Shown here: positions 32,836-44,366 of the stretch, piece after piece
Layout: each line of letters opens with the position of its first letter
Position numbering within the stretch: the stretch's first letter is position 1
DNA from: Areca catechu
Taxonomy: Eukaryota; Streptophyta; Magnoliopsida; Arecales; Arecaceae
Assembly: GCA_021397845.1 (NCBI GenBank)
Contig: CM038046.1
Span: forward strand, 67,660,021 to 67,724,020
DNA: 64,000 nucleotides
Reading direction: 5' to 3'
Notes under the pieces: model-generated
What the model was told of the DNA's origin: nothing
Databases searched by the model: none
The model's input: only the letters and a program-made list of their open reading frames with translations
Position numbers and translations under genes: made by a program

Positions 32836-34560
32836 ACACTTTATATTTAAAATGATCGAGAAATTCAGTAGACAAGTATTTTCCTCCTCTATCAGACAGA
32901 AGGATTTTAATACTATGCCCAGTTTGTTTCTAAACCTCACTTTGATACTCTTCGAATTTATTAAAGGCTTTAGATCTATGTTTCATAAGATACAATATCC
33001 AAACCTTGATAAGTCATCAGTAAAACTGAAGAAATAAGAGTATCCTCTTCTAGCCTGGGTTGTCGTTGGACCACACACATCTGTGTGTACTGGACCTAAC
33101 AACTCATTGCCCTCTCCCCATGTCCTGTGAATGGAGATTTGGTCATCTTACCCACGGGATAGGACTCACATGTTCCAATGACTCATGATCAAAAGGTTCA
33201 AAAAAATTTTCTTTGTACAACTTGTTTATCCTGGACTCACTGATATCACCCAAAATGCAATGCCTATAATAAGTGACATTCACATCATCTTTCTTTCTTT
33301 TCTTATTTTTAACGAGCATAACTTCATCATTGGGTGACAGAATCAAAAGACCATAAACACATGTACCATAACCAAAAATTTCTTTGAAAAAAAAATCGAG
33401 CACCCATGGGTCAATAAATTTATTTCATAACCTTGTTTCAACAATAAAGGTACAAAATAATATTCTTCATAATGTTGGGTACATAATAACAATCTTTTAA
33501 TTCAAGAATATTGCTCGATGGCAGTAACAGTAGATAGGTGTTAATAGCTTTAGCCTGAATAGGATCACCACTCATGCCAAGTAGCTCGAAGTCACCCTTC
33601 TTCAAGCTTCTATCTTTATAACCCCTGTAATGACTTGTAGATATGAGACCCACATGCGGTATCTAATATTCATGTATCAAAAGCTGAAGAACTCAATGAC
33701 AAGTTTGTTTGTATCATGAACAAACTTTTTGATGCTTTACCAGCATCATGCTTCATACTTGCAAGATACAACCTGTAATTCTTCTTCCAATGCCCTTGCT
33801 TCCCAAAGTGATAACAGGTCCCATCAACAGAGGGCTACCTTGCCTTATTCCTCTTTTGGAAGCTACTCTTACAGTTCCTTTTTCTTTTTGATCCCTTCTT
33901 CACTGCCTACTTTTTCTTTCCATCAACCAGAAGAAGCTGAGCCTTATCACCTTTGAAATGGCTCTTTGCTATCTTGAGCATATTTACTAGCTCAAGCAAT
34001 GACATATTCAGTTTGTTCATGTGATAATTCATGATAAACTATGAGAAGGAATTTGGGAGTGACTGCAAGATCAAGTCCTGATTAAGCTCTCCATCCATTA
34101 CAAACCCCAATTGACCTAATCAAGTGATCAGGTCAATCTTCTTGAGGACATGTGCCTGAATAGAAGAGCCCTCACTTGTCCGTGCTCATAACAACTACTT
34201 CGATGTCTCATATCGAGCAGTCTGACTATTCTCTCCATAAAGCTCTTTAAGATTGAGTAGTATGGATTGAGGTTCCATTTCCTTATGTTGCTTCTGCAAT
34301 TCATTGCTCATAGAGGCCAACATAATGCACTTGATAGTCCTGTTGTCATTCTGCCATATTTTATATATGGCTCTTTCTTCCTCAGTAGCATCCTCTCATA
34401 CTAGATCTAGGTCAGGAGAATCAAGGATATAGATAATTTTTTCCTGAGCTAATACAATCCTCGGTTCTTTAACCAGTCCATATAATTTGGACCAATCAAC
34501 TTGTTGGCATCCACAATGCCTCACAGTGAAAGAGTAGTAGCGATAATGTAAAATCTACTT
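32836..34560 (-). pseudogene. Copia gag, protease and N-terminal integrase
   Basis: Read down from 34560: gag start region (WSKLYGLVKEPRIVLAQEK, then IKCIMLASM), a zinc knuckle near 33810 with two cysteines changed (CYHFGKQGHWKKN), protease remnants (LLLLPSSNILELKDCYYVPN, 33480-33560), the integrase zinc region (YYRHCILGDISESRINKLY, 33200-33290) and the integrase core as far as LLSDRGGKYLSTEFLDHF near 32840. The first core Asp segment is DVCGP near 33080. Interrupted by stops and shifts. The protein order shows the element lies on the minus strand. Confidence 0.82.
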
Positions 34561-35729
34561 TAAGTAAAGAACAACTATAAGCAAATCACTCATGATGATA
34601 TTCATAATTAGACAAGGACATTTGCATCTAATTGTGTCTCCCACTATTTTCTTTCAAATACCATAACCCTCAACTATGGTAAGCAGGAAACCCTCCCAAG
34701 GCTTCCTTAGTGGGGTTAAGATCTCAATTCCTCTTGAATGCATTGTGTTAATCACCACAAACACCCAGGAGTTCAAGAATAAAAAGATCCCTTTTTAATT
34801 GCAACCTATGCAACTCTCAACATAACACCTGCATCTAAGACACTTATAGTCTTGTGTTAATCACAACAAACTATAATGTCTTAGTTTAGTCATACCCTTC
34901 ATTTCCTGACAGCCATGTTTGGTAAATGTTGCCCTTGTGTCAATTACCTCAAAGCAACACCACCAATCATGCCATAAAGCATAAAAATATACCAAGACAA
35001 ATATCATATCAAACCCTAAAGTAGGCCTTGTGCCAATCACAACAAACCTACTATAGTTTTTTCATGGATTTGACTTAGCATGAAGGAAGGCAATTTGTAG
35101 TATGCTTAATCAATTAGCATTTCTAATTTAGGGTTTAGATATAACCAAATTGGCCAAGTAAGTAAAAGAAATGAGGGGGTCCCTCTGTTGCTTTCCTTAG
35201 ATACCAATTAAATTAGCCAGGTCAGACAGCGGAACCAATTAAAACATCATTCCCTTTGCCTTCCTAAAACCACTAGCCTAGACACCAATCAGCTGATCAG
35301 ACCATAATCAGATTTGCATCATGATTAACTTATACTATGACTAACTATAATTTTTTTAAGGGCTTTTATGGTCTAAAACACCTCTTAATTAATCATGTCA
35401 TCATGACACTCATTCCAGCAAATAAGCATATCAACAATAATATGCAAAACATGAGCTTGATTATAACAACAATATGTTCACCTCACTTATTCATGGAATA
35501 AGGCCACAGCGGTATCCCTATATGCCATAAGAGACCCCATTGAATAGGAAGAGAAGGCCTTGAAACCTTAATTAGCTCCTACGACTGGATGGTCACGGTG
35601 ACTAACTTAATCTAAAGCAGTTACTAGGATATGACATATCTTTTATATTATATAAACTAAGCATGCATCGATTCATGGAAAAGCAAGCAATTAACACCAA
35701 AGAGATTACAAATCACATGCGTCAAGGTT
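34561..35729 (-). other. Leader of the minus-strand copia element
   Basis: 1.2 kb, no ORF. It contains repeated short blocks with CTTGTGTTAATCACAACAAAC near 34850 and relatives near 34735 and 35030. It ends at the PBS. Confidence 0.7.
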
Positions 35730-35741
35730 GCTCTGATACCA
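35730..35741 (-). other. PBS of the minus-strand copia element
   Basis: GCTCTGATACCA on the plus strand is the reverse complement of the initiator tRNA-Met PBS. One base (35742) separates it from the LTR start TGTTGGTTTCTG at 35743. Confidence 0.9.
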
Positions 35742-35742
35742 C

Positions 35743-36359
35743 TGTTGGTTTCTGAGTAGGGCATAGCAGAAAATCATGTTTCAAAATTTTTATTATTGAA
35801 ACCCTGACCGGCCAGAACCCTAAACCCTAGGACCACTTGATCATGACAACTAATAAATCAAAACTTTAGGATAATAGAAGAATACATGGAGTGCTATACT
35901 CCTTAATTTTCATGAGTTACACAAGTGTATGCCCTCTAGAGGTGATCCACATAGGAACTGGACAAAGGAATAACTCCTACCAAGTTGCTTATTTGACTAG
36001 GACTCTTTAGGCAGCCTTTCAAACTTTCTTCCTTCGATAGAACCCCTACCCTCCTGTAGGGCACATAGAGACCTCTCTGAATTCTCTCATAGAATCTGAA
36101 TATCCCTCCTAATTTCTTTCCTAGGGTCTTGTCTTTAAATGATAAGCCTTGTCTTAAAAGGACAAGTATTGTGTTAAAAGGATAAGCCTTGTCTTAAGAT
36201 GGAAGAGAAAATAGAAAGTGGATTTCATTGGATCAAGAATTGAATGCTTGGCAATAGATTACTGATGCCTATTTATAGAGAGGGATGAAGCACCTGATAA
36301 GTTTTTTTCTCAGCCCCTTGATAAAAACCTTCAAGCAAAAGGTGTCTTTTGGGTGAGAG
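35743..36359 (-). repeat. 5' LTR of the minus-strand copia, inner piece
   Basis: Runs from the PBS-proximal LTR end to the GAGAG target site of the gypsy element at 36360. No coding content; GATAAGCCTTGTCTTAA-like short repeats lie near 36140-36200. Confidence 0.85.
36355..36359. repeat. Target-site duplication GAGAG, left
   Basis: Matches 44362-44366 after the right LTR of the gypsy element. Confidence 0.93.
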
Positions 36360-37810
36360 TGGTGCGGACACCAGAGGCACCAGAATAAGACAGAGGCTTT
36401 TCAACCCTCTATGGATTGATCAATAGTTTATGAGTCCATCTATAATAAGGCCTTAGCCCATCTGAGTTTATTTTAGTTGTTATTTGAGTCTTTTGAGTTG
36501 TTATTTTAGTTCTGTACTAGTCAGCTCATGTTGAGCTAGTTCAGTCCAATGCTAGTCAGCTCATGTTAAGCTAATTTTATTATTTGAGTCCTGTCCAAGC
36601 ATACTGAAGACTCAAGACCATATCATGCAAGTGAAGACCAAGTCCAACTAGATTGAAGACATGGAAGTTTAGCCCAAGTCCAACCCAGCTTGAAGATTTG
36701 AAGACCCTAGGAGGAAAATCAGAAACCCTGATTCCTTGCAGATGCCCTCCAGATGCCTAGATTCCCTTCCAGATGCCAAAGTATATTCATAGACCAAGGC
36801 ATCCATTATTTTAGAGGTCCATCTGCATCCTAGCCCAAAGGAATCAAGCCCAGGCAACAAGCCCAAGCCCCTAAGAAGCAAGATATGAGGGAATATTCCT
36901 GCTACCTAGCTACCAGGCCACCCCAACTTCCAGAAGCCCAAGCCCATGCACCCAAGCCCCTTTGTGCTGGCCCCTTGCTGCTCTTAGAAGCCCAACATTC
37001 CCCCCTAGCCGTCCTTGGAGTGTTGGCCAGGTCAAGAGAATTTTTAGGGATTTTTCTACTTAATGTTTCCTTATTTTCTTGCTAGGGTTTAAGAGGGAAA
37101 AGAATTCTTATGTAAAGACTAATGTTCCCTTACTTGGAGCCCAAGGTTATGGGTCTATTTAAAGGACCCTAGCCTCTTGTATGAAGCTAGATTTTTGATA
37201 TGAAATAAACCTTGAGTTCTTATATTGCTTTGTGTGATTACCCTGCTGTGTGCCTAAAGGGGTTTGAGAGTTCTTCTTCTTGGTATTTGCTACCATCTTC
37301 TTGCCGCCAACCATCCTTCCAGCCCCCTTCAAAACTTTCACCCCTTTGATGTTTTCCTTTATTTTCATGATTTTCTCTGAGTTTTCTAACCCCTGACAGG
37401 TCATTTGTAGGTCCCCGAGTTCCTACGAATCCAACGACTCCAACCAAGCCTCAATCGGACCACCGAGCAGAAAGTCGTGTATCCGTGGGTCTTTGGCTCG
37501 ATTTTCGAGGCTGCATCCATCAAGAAATGAGAGATCCCTTCGCTGTGATCTTCACCGGGTGCTTCAGACATTGTCAGGTACACCCCCTCTACCTCCAGTA
37601 ATTATATTGTAGGAGAACTTGCGCTAAACGAGTCTTCTCAGCCCCGGCGATCCTTCTTTAGTACTTTTCTTAGTTCTAATATGCATGCTTGGCTTCAAAA
37701 ATTCATACAAAATTTCCTACAACTAATTTTGATCTAAAATTCAGGAATTAATCACCTACCCCACATATAAAGCATACAAAAAGAATTGCATTCATATTAG
37801 TCCCGTATCA
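36360..37810 (+). repeat. 5' LTR (1451 bp)
   Basis: Starts TGGTGCGGACACC, ends GTCCCGTATCA. A likely TATA box TATTTAAA lies at 37155-37162 and is conserved in the 3' LTR as TTAATTTAAA near 43706. Confidence 0.92.
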
Positions 37811-37812
37811 TT

Positions 37813-37824
37813 TGGTATCAGAGC
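37813..37824 (+). other. PBS, initiator tRNA-Met
   Basis: TGGTATCAGAGC lies two bases after the 5' LTR. Confidence 0.92.
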
Positions 37825-38749
37825 TTATATTAGGGCATGTTTTCTGTAATTTTCAGTCGTATATTCTCTTTTATTTAAATTTATTCTCCCTGACCAAAAC
37901 TCCAAACATTCTTAAATTTCTTTTGCTGGATTCAACATAATTCACAATAAATTTTTGACTTTTTGCATATTTTATTTCGGCCTGTGAATTTTCTGCAAAC
38001 CGAAATACAGCCTACAAATTTTTGGCTATGTTTTTTCAGCAAGACAAGTTTGGAAGTTTTAGGGTTTTGTTTAGCATCTTTTGCACTCTTTTAATTTTAG
38101 TATATTTCCTGCATATTAGGCCATAATTTGCAAGTTTTATTCTATTTAAGAAAATACCAAAATAAAAAAAAATAAAATTACATATACTTCAAAAATAACA
38201 AAAAATCTAAACCCTAATTTGCATTCTCATCTGCCTGCCATCATTACATAATTTGCTTTTAAGGGCACTTTTGCTATATCAGATGGGGGGAGGATTTGAT
38301 CACCTCTCCTTAGCCCAAAACCACATCCCTTGCATTCGGTCCCAAGTCTTAACCTAAAATTAAGTAGACTTAATTTGCCCTAGTAGGCTAGGGACATCAA
38401 CTGGTCGGGTCCGGGCTAGTGTTAGATCACTGTGTCAAGTTAACCTGTATGTGCCTTGTGCTCCGTGTCTAGAATAGTGGTTTAGGGATTCAATCCCGAA
38501 GGGCTTATGTGCTGGTCCGCCTACCTAGCTAATCTCTGATTAGTGTCTAGGATTGGCAATCAGGGACCTAACACTCCCCTTACACCTTCCTGGATGAGTA
38601 CAGGGTAACTATAGGCTAGTTTACTACCCTGATTGAGCATCTAGTTTGGACTCTAGGTCTAGTCAGCTATAGTCAGTTTGATCGAGTCTTGCATGAGAAC
38701 TAGATCAGGGATTTCGTATCATCCACCATCTCCACTTTTGTCTAAATCC
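37825..38749 (+). other. Leader of the repeat-rich gypsy derivative
   Basis: 0.9 kb, no ORF. Two blocks are conserved with the leader of the element at 48337: the hairpin block (38225-38350) and the segment 38390-38740 (GTCTAGGATTGGCAAT..GGGACCTAACACTCCCC). The second block holds a small inverted repeat CTAATC..GATTAG at 38529-38543. Confidence 0.8.
38282..38314 (+). promoter_or_regulatory. Conserved leader hairpin
   Basis: Arms GATGGGGGGAGG (38282-38293) and CCTCTCCTTAGC (38303-38314), loop of 9 nt. Eleven of twelve positions pair if G-U is allowed. It starts 469 nt from the PBS. Confidence 0.6.
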
Positions 38750-38941
38750 ATGGATAAGCTAGAAGCCCAGATGAAAGCCTTTGCTGAGTAGCTAACCCAA
38801 TCCATGGCCTAGATGACTACCCAGTTAACTACCCAGATGACTACCCAAATGACTTAATTGAATTTGTCTACTACCCGAACCAATAATAGACTTGAACCCT
38901 TAGCCAATAAGTTTGACCAGATGGAGAATTGGATAGGGACC

Positions 38942-39380
38942 CTAGAGAAAACCCATAGGACCCCAAACCCTGATCCCTACTGTGAGGTTGAACATAGGAG
39001 AGCCCATCATCATGACCCATACTATGATACTGAACCTAGGAGGATCCCAAACCCTGAACCCTACCATGAGGTTGAACCTAGGAGAGCCCATCGTCATGAC
39101 CCATACTATGATACTGAATCTAGGAGGACCACAAACCCTGATCCCTACCATGAGGTTGAACCTAGGAGAGCCCATCATCATGACCCATACTATGATACTG
39201 AACCTAGGAGGACCCCAAACCCTGATCCCTACCATGATGTTGAACCTAGGAGAGCCCATCGTCATGACCCATACTATGATACTGAATCTAGGAGGACCCC
39301 AAACCCTGATCCATACCTTGAGGCTAAACCTAGGAGAGCCCATCATCATGACCCAATCCCTAAGGTTAGTCCTAGAAGGA
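38942..39380. repeat. 84-bp coding tandem repeat (168-bp higher-order), 5 units
   Basis: Unit starts at 38984, 39068, 39152, 39236 and 39320, exactly 84 bp apart. Odd units read HHHDPYYDTEP and even units HRHDPYYDTES, so units alternate in a 168-bp pattern. Each unit is two related 14-residue halves (DPYYDTEPRR and DPYHEVEPRR). 84 is divisible by 3, so other frames also stay open. Confidence 0.93.
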
Positions 39381-39595
39381 CCAATCAGGATTTTGTAGAC
39401 CAGGAAGATAGATCCTATTTACCCACATCCTATAAGCCTAGTATACCCAAAACCTATAGATCTTATGACTCCAAATCCTATGAACCTAGAACCTATGAAT
39501 CTAGAACCTATAAACCTAGATCCTATGACTCTAGATCCCATGATCATAGATCCTATGCACCCACACCCTATAAGCCTAGTAGAACCAACACCTAA

Positions 39596-39800
39596 TATTC
39601 TGACCCATATAGGGAGTCCAACCCTAGGAGAACCCAATATTCTGACCCATATTGGGAGTCCAACCCTAGGAGAACCCAATATTTGGACCCATATAGGGAG
39701 TCCAACCCTAGGAGAACCCAATATCCTGACCCATATAGGGAGCCCAACCTTAGGAGGACCCCATACCAAGATCCATCCTTATAACCTAACCATAGAGCTG
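39596..39800. repeat. 42-bp coding tandem repeat, 5 units
   Basis: Units start at 39596, 39638, 39680, 39722 and 39764. Each encodes a DPYRESNPRR-type 14-mer, the same basic pattern as the half unit of the 84-bp array upstream. Confidence 0.93.
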
Positions 39801-40548
39801 ACCTATAATCCTATGACCCCAGATCCTATAATCCCATGACCCATAGATCTGCACCCTTATCATCTGAGCCCAAAGAACCCATAACCCCTAAGTATCAATC
39901 TAGTACTAGTCAGGTTTCCCTTAGTCAACTTGAACCCTATAGGATTATTACCCCTAAATATAAGCCCAATAGTGAGCCACTACCCCTTAGGCAACCTAAG
40001 CCTACTAGGATTAGTCTCCATAATCAGAAACCAGGACCTAGCCAATTTTTCCCTAGCCAACCTTCTCCAACCATTCCTGAGATTGACAAGGCTTACATTA
40101 ACGCGGAAGTGTATGAAGCTGATGCAAGCTTAGTGGATGAGTATGAGGGAGAAGAGGAGACACCTTTAGATGACCTAGAATTAGCTGACCTAATAGATAC
40201 CTAGGTAGAAGCCAACCTAGAGGTAGTTGACCTTGACCATATCCAACCTAAAGCTATAGTAGAAGAACAAATAGAGGAAGAAAACCAACGTACTATTACT
40301 AGAGCCTTACCTGACGAAACCCTAGAGGAGAGCCAAATTACAGAGTCTAGTCCTAAAATACAAGAACCAGAAGAATTTATTAAGGACTTGATCTCTTTGA
40401 ATCAGTACCCTCAGGATGAGCCTCCTCCTATAGTTCCCATTAAGGACCTCTTCCCTGAGATTAGTAACCCATCCTTCCATTATGCAAACCCCATAGATAT
40501 ACCGCAACCTCGTAAGGTTAGCCTCATTAATCTAGGATTTGTCCCTGA

Positions 40549-41947
40549 TGTAGGCCCAGGTAGGCAACCCAAGAGGGGGGGTGAATTGGGTTTTATAAAA
40601 CTTTTGTACTATTTGCAAAGTGTGAACTAAAGCAAGTATGTGCTAATGCAATTCAAGTGCTTGTGTATTTCAAATAAATATAGCGGAAATAAAGAAATAA
40701 AAGCACAAGGAGAAAAATCACACAAACACAAAGATTTATAGTGGTTCGGTGCCAACCAAGCACCTACATCCACTCCCAAAGAATTCCTTGGGAATTTCAC
40801 TAAGTTTGGTTTTATAACTTAGGCTCACCAACAACCTTTACAACTTGTTTTGTCTTCGGGCTCACAAGTCAAACCCTAGTTGGTTTCAAGGCTCACCAGC
40901 AACCACCCTGGATTTTATGGGATAACCAAGAACCTAAACAACTTGTTTTGGCTTCGGGCTCACATGTAAAACACTAGTTGGTTTCAAGGCTCACCAACAA
41001 CCACTTTGGTTTTCAAGGCTTACCAAAAACCTCTTTGGTTTTCCAAGGCTCACCAAAAACCTTAAGTAAAATAATATAAGAGCAAGTATAAAAGAATACA
41101 ATAAAAGCTTTCTAAAATAAAGCAAATATCTCTTTGAAGCCCGTTGAGAGTTGATGAAGATCTTGTTTTCATGTTGATGAAGTCTTTGATTGATGCTTGA
41201 GGATGTGAACTTTGGATGCTTTCTTTGAAACTTGGAAGCTTGAAGACTTGAACCACTCAACTCTTGAATCCTTGAAGAATATTCAAAAACCTCACCAAAG
41301 GATTACTTCCCCAATTGATTTTTGATGTTTATATAGCCTCCCAATACTTAAATGACCGTTTATAGCCATTAGGGAGGAAAATATGACCGTTTGGAAGCAA
41401 GTTGGAGAAGTTCTGCAGCCCAGAAAACTAGCCATTACTGTTCAAGTGTCGACACTTCACCTTCAGGTGTCGACACTTCACCTTCAGGTGTTGACACTTC
41501 AGTTTCAAGTGTCGACACTTCATTCTCCAGGTGTCGACACTTCACTTCTAAGTGTCGACACTTCAGCTCCAGGTGTCGACACTTGACTGAAAGTGCTTTC
41601 TGAAGTTTTCTGTTTGTCTCAGGCCTTTAGTCGACACTTCACTCTTCAAGTGTCGACACTTGATCCTCAGGTGTCGACACTTCATTTCCAGGTGTCGACA
41701 CTTGCCTGTGCCATTGTTGAAACATCTTCAAATTGAAACTTTAACCTCTTCAAGTTCTTCCATATTAATTCCAAAGTCCATATACTTGATTTTCCATTAA
41801 TTTAAGGACTTTTTTAATTGAAATACAAGCATTTCTTCATTCAACATGGATGAGTACTAAGATCTAAGAAATACACTTAAAATATAATTAGTACTCATAT
41901 ATACTTAAACATTTTGTCAATCATCAAAATCAAGACCAGAGTCAACA
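40549..41947 (-). mobile_element. Solo LTR of a Sirevirus-like family
   Basis: Plus-strand view: TGTAGGCCCAGG ... GAGTCAACA, 1399 bp, flanked by CCTGA (40544-40548) and CATGA (41948-41952), one mismatch. It matches the minus-strand LTR at 58682-60117 at both ends and in the CATCAAAATCAAGAC block near 41920. No internal region or PBS. Confidence 0.8.
41446..41701. repeat. Phased palindrome array GTGTCGACAC
   Basis: Palindromes start at 41446, 41467, 41488, 41509, 41531, 41552, 41573, then 41628, 41650, 41671 and 41692. Spacing is 21-22 bp within each cluster. Nine are perfect 10-bp palindromes, several extending to AAGTGTCGACACTT (14 bp); those at 41488 and 41628 carry a change. Confidence 0.93.
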
Positions 41948-42905
41948 CATGACATGCCTTCTTATATCGAACTTTATCCAACTAACCTTGAACCTTTTTC
42001 CCTACCTTACCAAACTAATTCTGAACCCACTTCCTATTTTCTGCACTTTCCAGACATCTCCAACATTTCTAGGATCATTAGATTGCATTTAGTTGAGATT
42101 AGCGTACTGCATGCATTCATTACGCATGTTAGGTTTGCATTATACTTCTGGCATATCCTTTGGCATTTGCTTAGAGTCCATTGTAAATACTCTTGTGCAC
42201 ACCACACTAGGGTTAGACCTAGAGAGTCTATATTCTCTTAGGTTTAGGCCCATAAAAGTCTAATAAATTTCCTTAGATAGGAATGAAAGGTCGAGTCTAT
42301 TAGGTGTTAGTTTGAGTCCTTTACATCATCTTGTTAGGAGTCTGCATGTGCCTAGCATGTTCACCACCCGCACTAATCTTAAAACAACTAGCTAATTCCC
42401 GAAGAAGGGTCAAAGAATTTGATGTAGTAGATTCTATCTTGGTTAGGCTTAGGCCTAAAAGAAGCTTCATGCTTGCAGATCTGGACCTTTTAAAGTGATA
42501 GAGAAGGATTGGATCAAATGCCTATGTGTTAGACTTGCCTTCGGATATGGGCATTAGTTCTACTTTCAATATTATAGACCTGGTTGAGTATAGTGAATCG
42601 GCAGCAATACCTAGTGAGGCCTTTAGACCTATTCCTTTTCATTGTGAGTGACACTAACCTAGAGTGTCCACTAACAAATTGGCTTGAGAGAGGAGAATGG
42701 ATCGAGCGTATCCTGGATGATCAAGCCATCATGACTCGGGGCCGTGACTATCAACGCTTCCAGGTCCGATGGCAAGGCCGACCAGAGTCGGATGATTCAT
42801 GAATTTCTCGAGAGGACTTGCAATGCCCCAACCCAGACCTTCTCGAGAGATATGTGAGCCAGTGTGATCTTCACTCGACAGGATCGAGTTCCTCCCACTC
42901 CGGGA
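41948..42905 (+). pseudogene. Integrase C-terminus and chromodomain remnant
   Basis: After the solo LTR and a short run of unclear gag/leader-like text, 42385-42590 gives SRRRVKEFD and VRLRPKR (integrase C-terminal), then 42655-42900 gives WIERILDDQAIMTRGRDYQRF, QVRWQGRPESDDS, a stop, and LERYVSQCDLHSTGSSSSHS. This is the classic chromodomain end of pol, ending at the purine tract GGGAGAAT (42901-42908). Compare 55384-55600. Confidence 0.8.
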
Positions 42906-42908
42906 GAA

Positions 42909-44361
42909 TTGGTGCAGATACTAGAGGCACCAGAATAAGACAGAGGCTTTTCAACCCTCTATAGATTTATCAATAATTTATGAGTTCATCTATAATAAGG
43001 GCTTAGCCCATCCGAGTTCATTTTAGTTGTTATTTGAGTCTTCTAAGTTGTTATTTCAGTTCTATACTAGTCAGCTCATGTTGAGCTAGTTCAGTCCAAT
43101 GCTAGTCAGCTCATGTTAAGCTAATTTTATTATTTGAGTCCTGTCCAAGCATACTGAAGACTCAAGACCACATCATGCAAGTGAAGACCAAGTCCAACTA
43201 GATTGAAGACATGGAAGTTTAGCCCAAGTCCAACCCAGCTTAAAGATTTGAAGACCCTAGGAGGAAAATCAGAAACCCTGATTCCTTGCAGATGCCCTCC
43301 AGATACCTAGATTCCCTTCCAGATGCCAAAGTATATTCATAGACCAAGGCATCCATGATTTTAGAGGTCCATCTGCATCCTAGCCCAAAGGAATCAAGCT
43401 CAGGCAACAAGCCCAAGCCCCTAAGAAGCAAGATATGAGGGAATATTCCTGCTACCTAGCTACCAGGCCACCCCAACTTCCAGAAGCCCAAGCCCATGCA
43501 CCCAAGCCCCTTTGGGCTAGCCCCTTGCTGCTCTTAGAAGCCCAACATGCCCCCCTAGCCATCCTTGGAGTGTTGGCCAAGTCAACAGAATTTTTAAGGA
43601 TTTTTTTACCTAATGTTTCTTTATTTTCTAGCTAGGATTTGAGAGGGAAAAGGATTCTTATGTAAAGACTAATGTGCCCTTACTTAGAGCCCAAGGTTAA
43701 GGGTTAATTTAAAGGACCCTAGCCTCTTGTATGAAGCTAGATTTTTGATATGAAATAAACCTTGAGTTCTTATATTGCTTTGTGTGATTACCCTGCTGTG
43801 TGCATAAAGGGGTTTGAGAGTTCTTCTTGCTGGTGTTTGTTACCATCTTCTAGCCGCCAAACATCCTTCTAGGCCCCTCCAAAACTTTTACCCCTTTGCT
43901 ATTTTCCTTTGTTTTCTTGATATCTTCTAAGTCTTCTAACCCGTGACAGGTCGTTTGCAGGTCTCCAAGTTCCTACGAATCCAACGACTCCAACCAAGCC
44001 TCAATCAGACCACCGAGCAGAAAGCCGGGTATCCGCGAGTCTTTGGCTCGGTTTTCCAGGCCGCATCCATCAAGGAACGAGAGATCCCTTCACTGTGATC
44101 TTTACCGGGTACTTCAGATGTTGTCAGGTACACCCCCTCTACCTCCAGTAATTATATTGTGGGAGAACTTGCCCTAACCGAGGCTTCTCAGCCCCGGCGA
44201 TCCTTCTTTAGTACTTTTCTAGGTTTTAATCTGCATGCTTGGCTTCAAAAATTCATACAAAATTCCCTACAACTAACTATGATCTAAAATTTAGGAATTA
44301 ATCACCTAACCCCACATGTAAAGCATACAAAAAGAATTGCATGCATATTAGTCCCGCATCA
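42909..44361 (+). repeat. 3' LTR (1453 bp)
   Basis: Starts TGGTGCAGATACTAG, ends GTCCCGCATCA, followed by GAGAG (44362-44366). Co-linear with 36360-37810, mostly substitutions. Confidence 0.92.
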
Positions 44362-44366
44362 GAGAG

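Larger units (their letters stand above)
38750..40548 (+). pseudogene. Repeat-rich gag-like ORF
   Basis: ATG at 38750 opens MDKLEAQMKAFAE and resembles the coiled-coil gag N-terminus of the element at 48337, with early stops (38789, 38810). The frame open from 38858 holds a 28-residue repeat (RRAHHHDPYYDTEPRR; five units to 39380), a TY/SY-PR-rich stretch (39420-39590), a stop at 39594, then a 14-residue repeat (SDPYRESNPRRTQ; 39596-39800). The C-terminal end is acidic (VDEYEGEEETPLDD, 40133), as in the complete gag near 52060. Capsid core and zinc knuckles are absent. Function unknown. Confidence 0.7.
36360..44361 (+). mobile_element. Non-autonomous chromodomain-gypsy derivative with repeat-rich gag
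   Basis: LTRs 36360-37810 and 42909-44361, PBS at 37813, leader with conserved hairpin, a gag-like ORF whose capsid core is replaced by tandem repeats (38750-40548), a solo LTR (40549-41947), and the integrase C-terminus plus chromodomain remnant (41948-42905). Protease, RT, RNase H and the integrase core are absent. The target duplication GAGAG is perfect. Same LTR family as element Y. It would depend on another gypsy element for its enzymes. Confidence 0.9.

Noticed and set aside
36669..36881. Minus-strand ORF in a gypsy LTR (also 43240-43431)
   Set aside because: Lies within both LTR copies and in element Y with different borders; no protein resemblance.
38942..39398. Additional ORFs on both strands over the 84-bp array
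   Set aside because: They are shadows of the repeat; only the frame that joins gag-like N- and C-terminal segments is considered.
41446..41701. CRISPR-like array of short palindromic repeats
   Set aside because: Repeats are 10-14 bp with 7-12 bp gaps, lie inside an LTR in plant DNA, and there are no cas genes.
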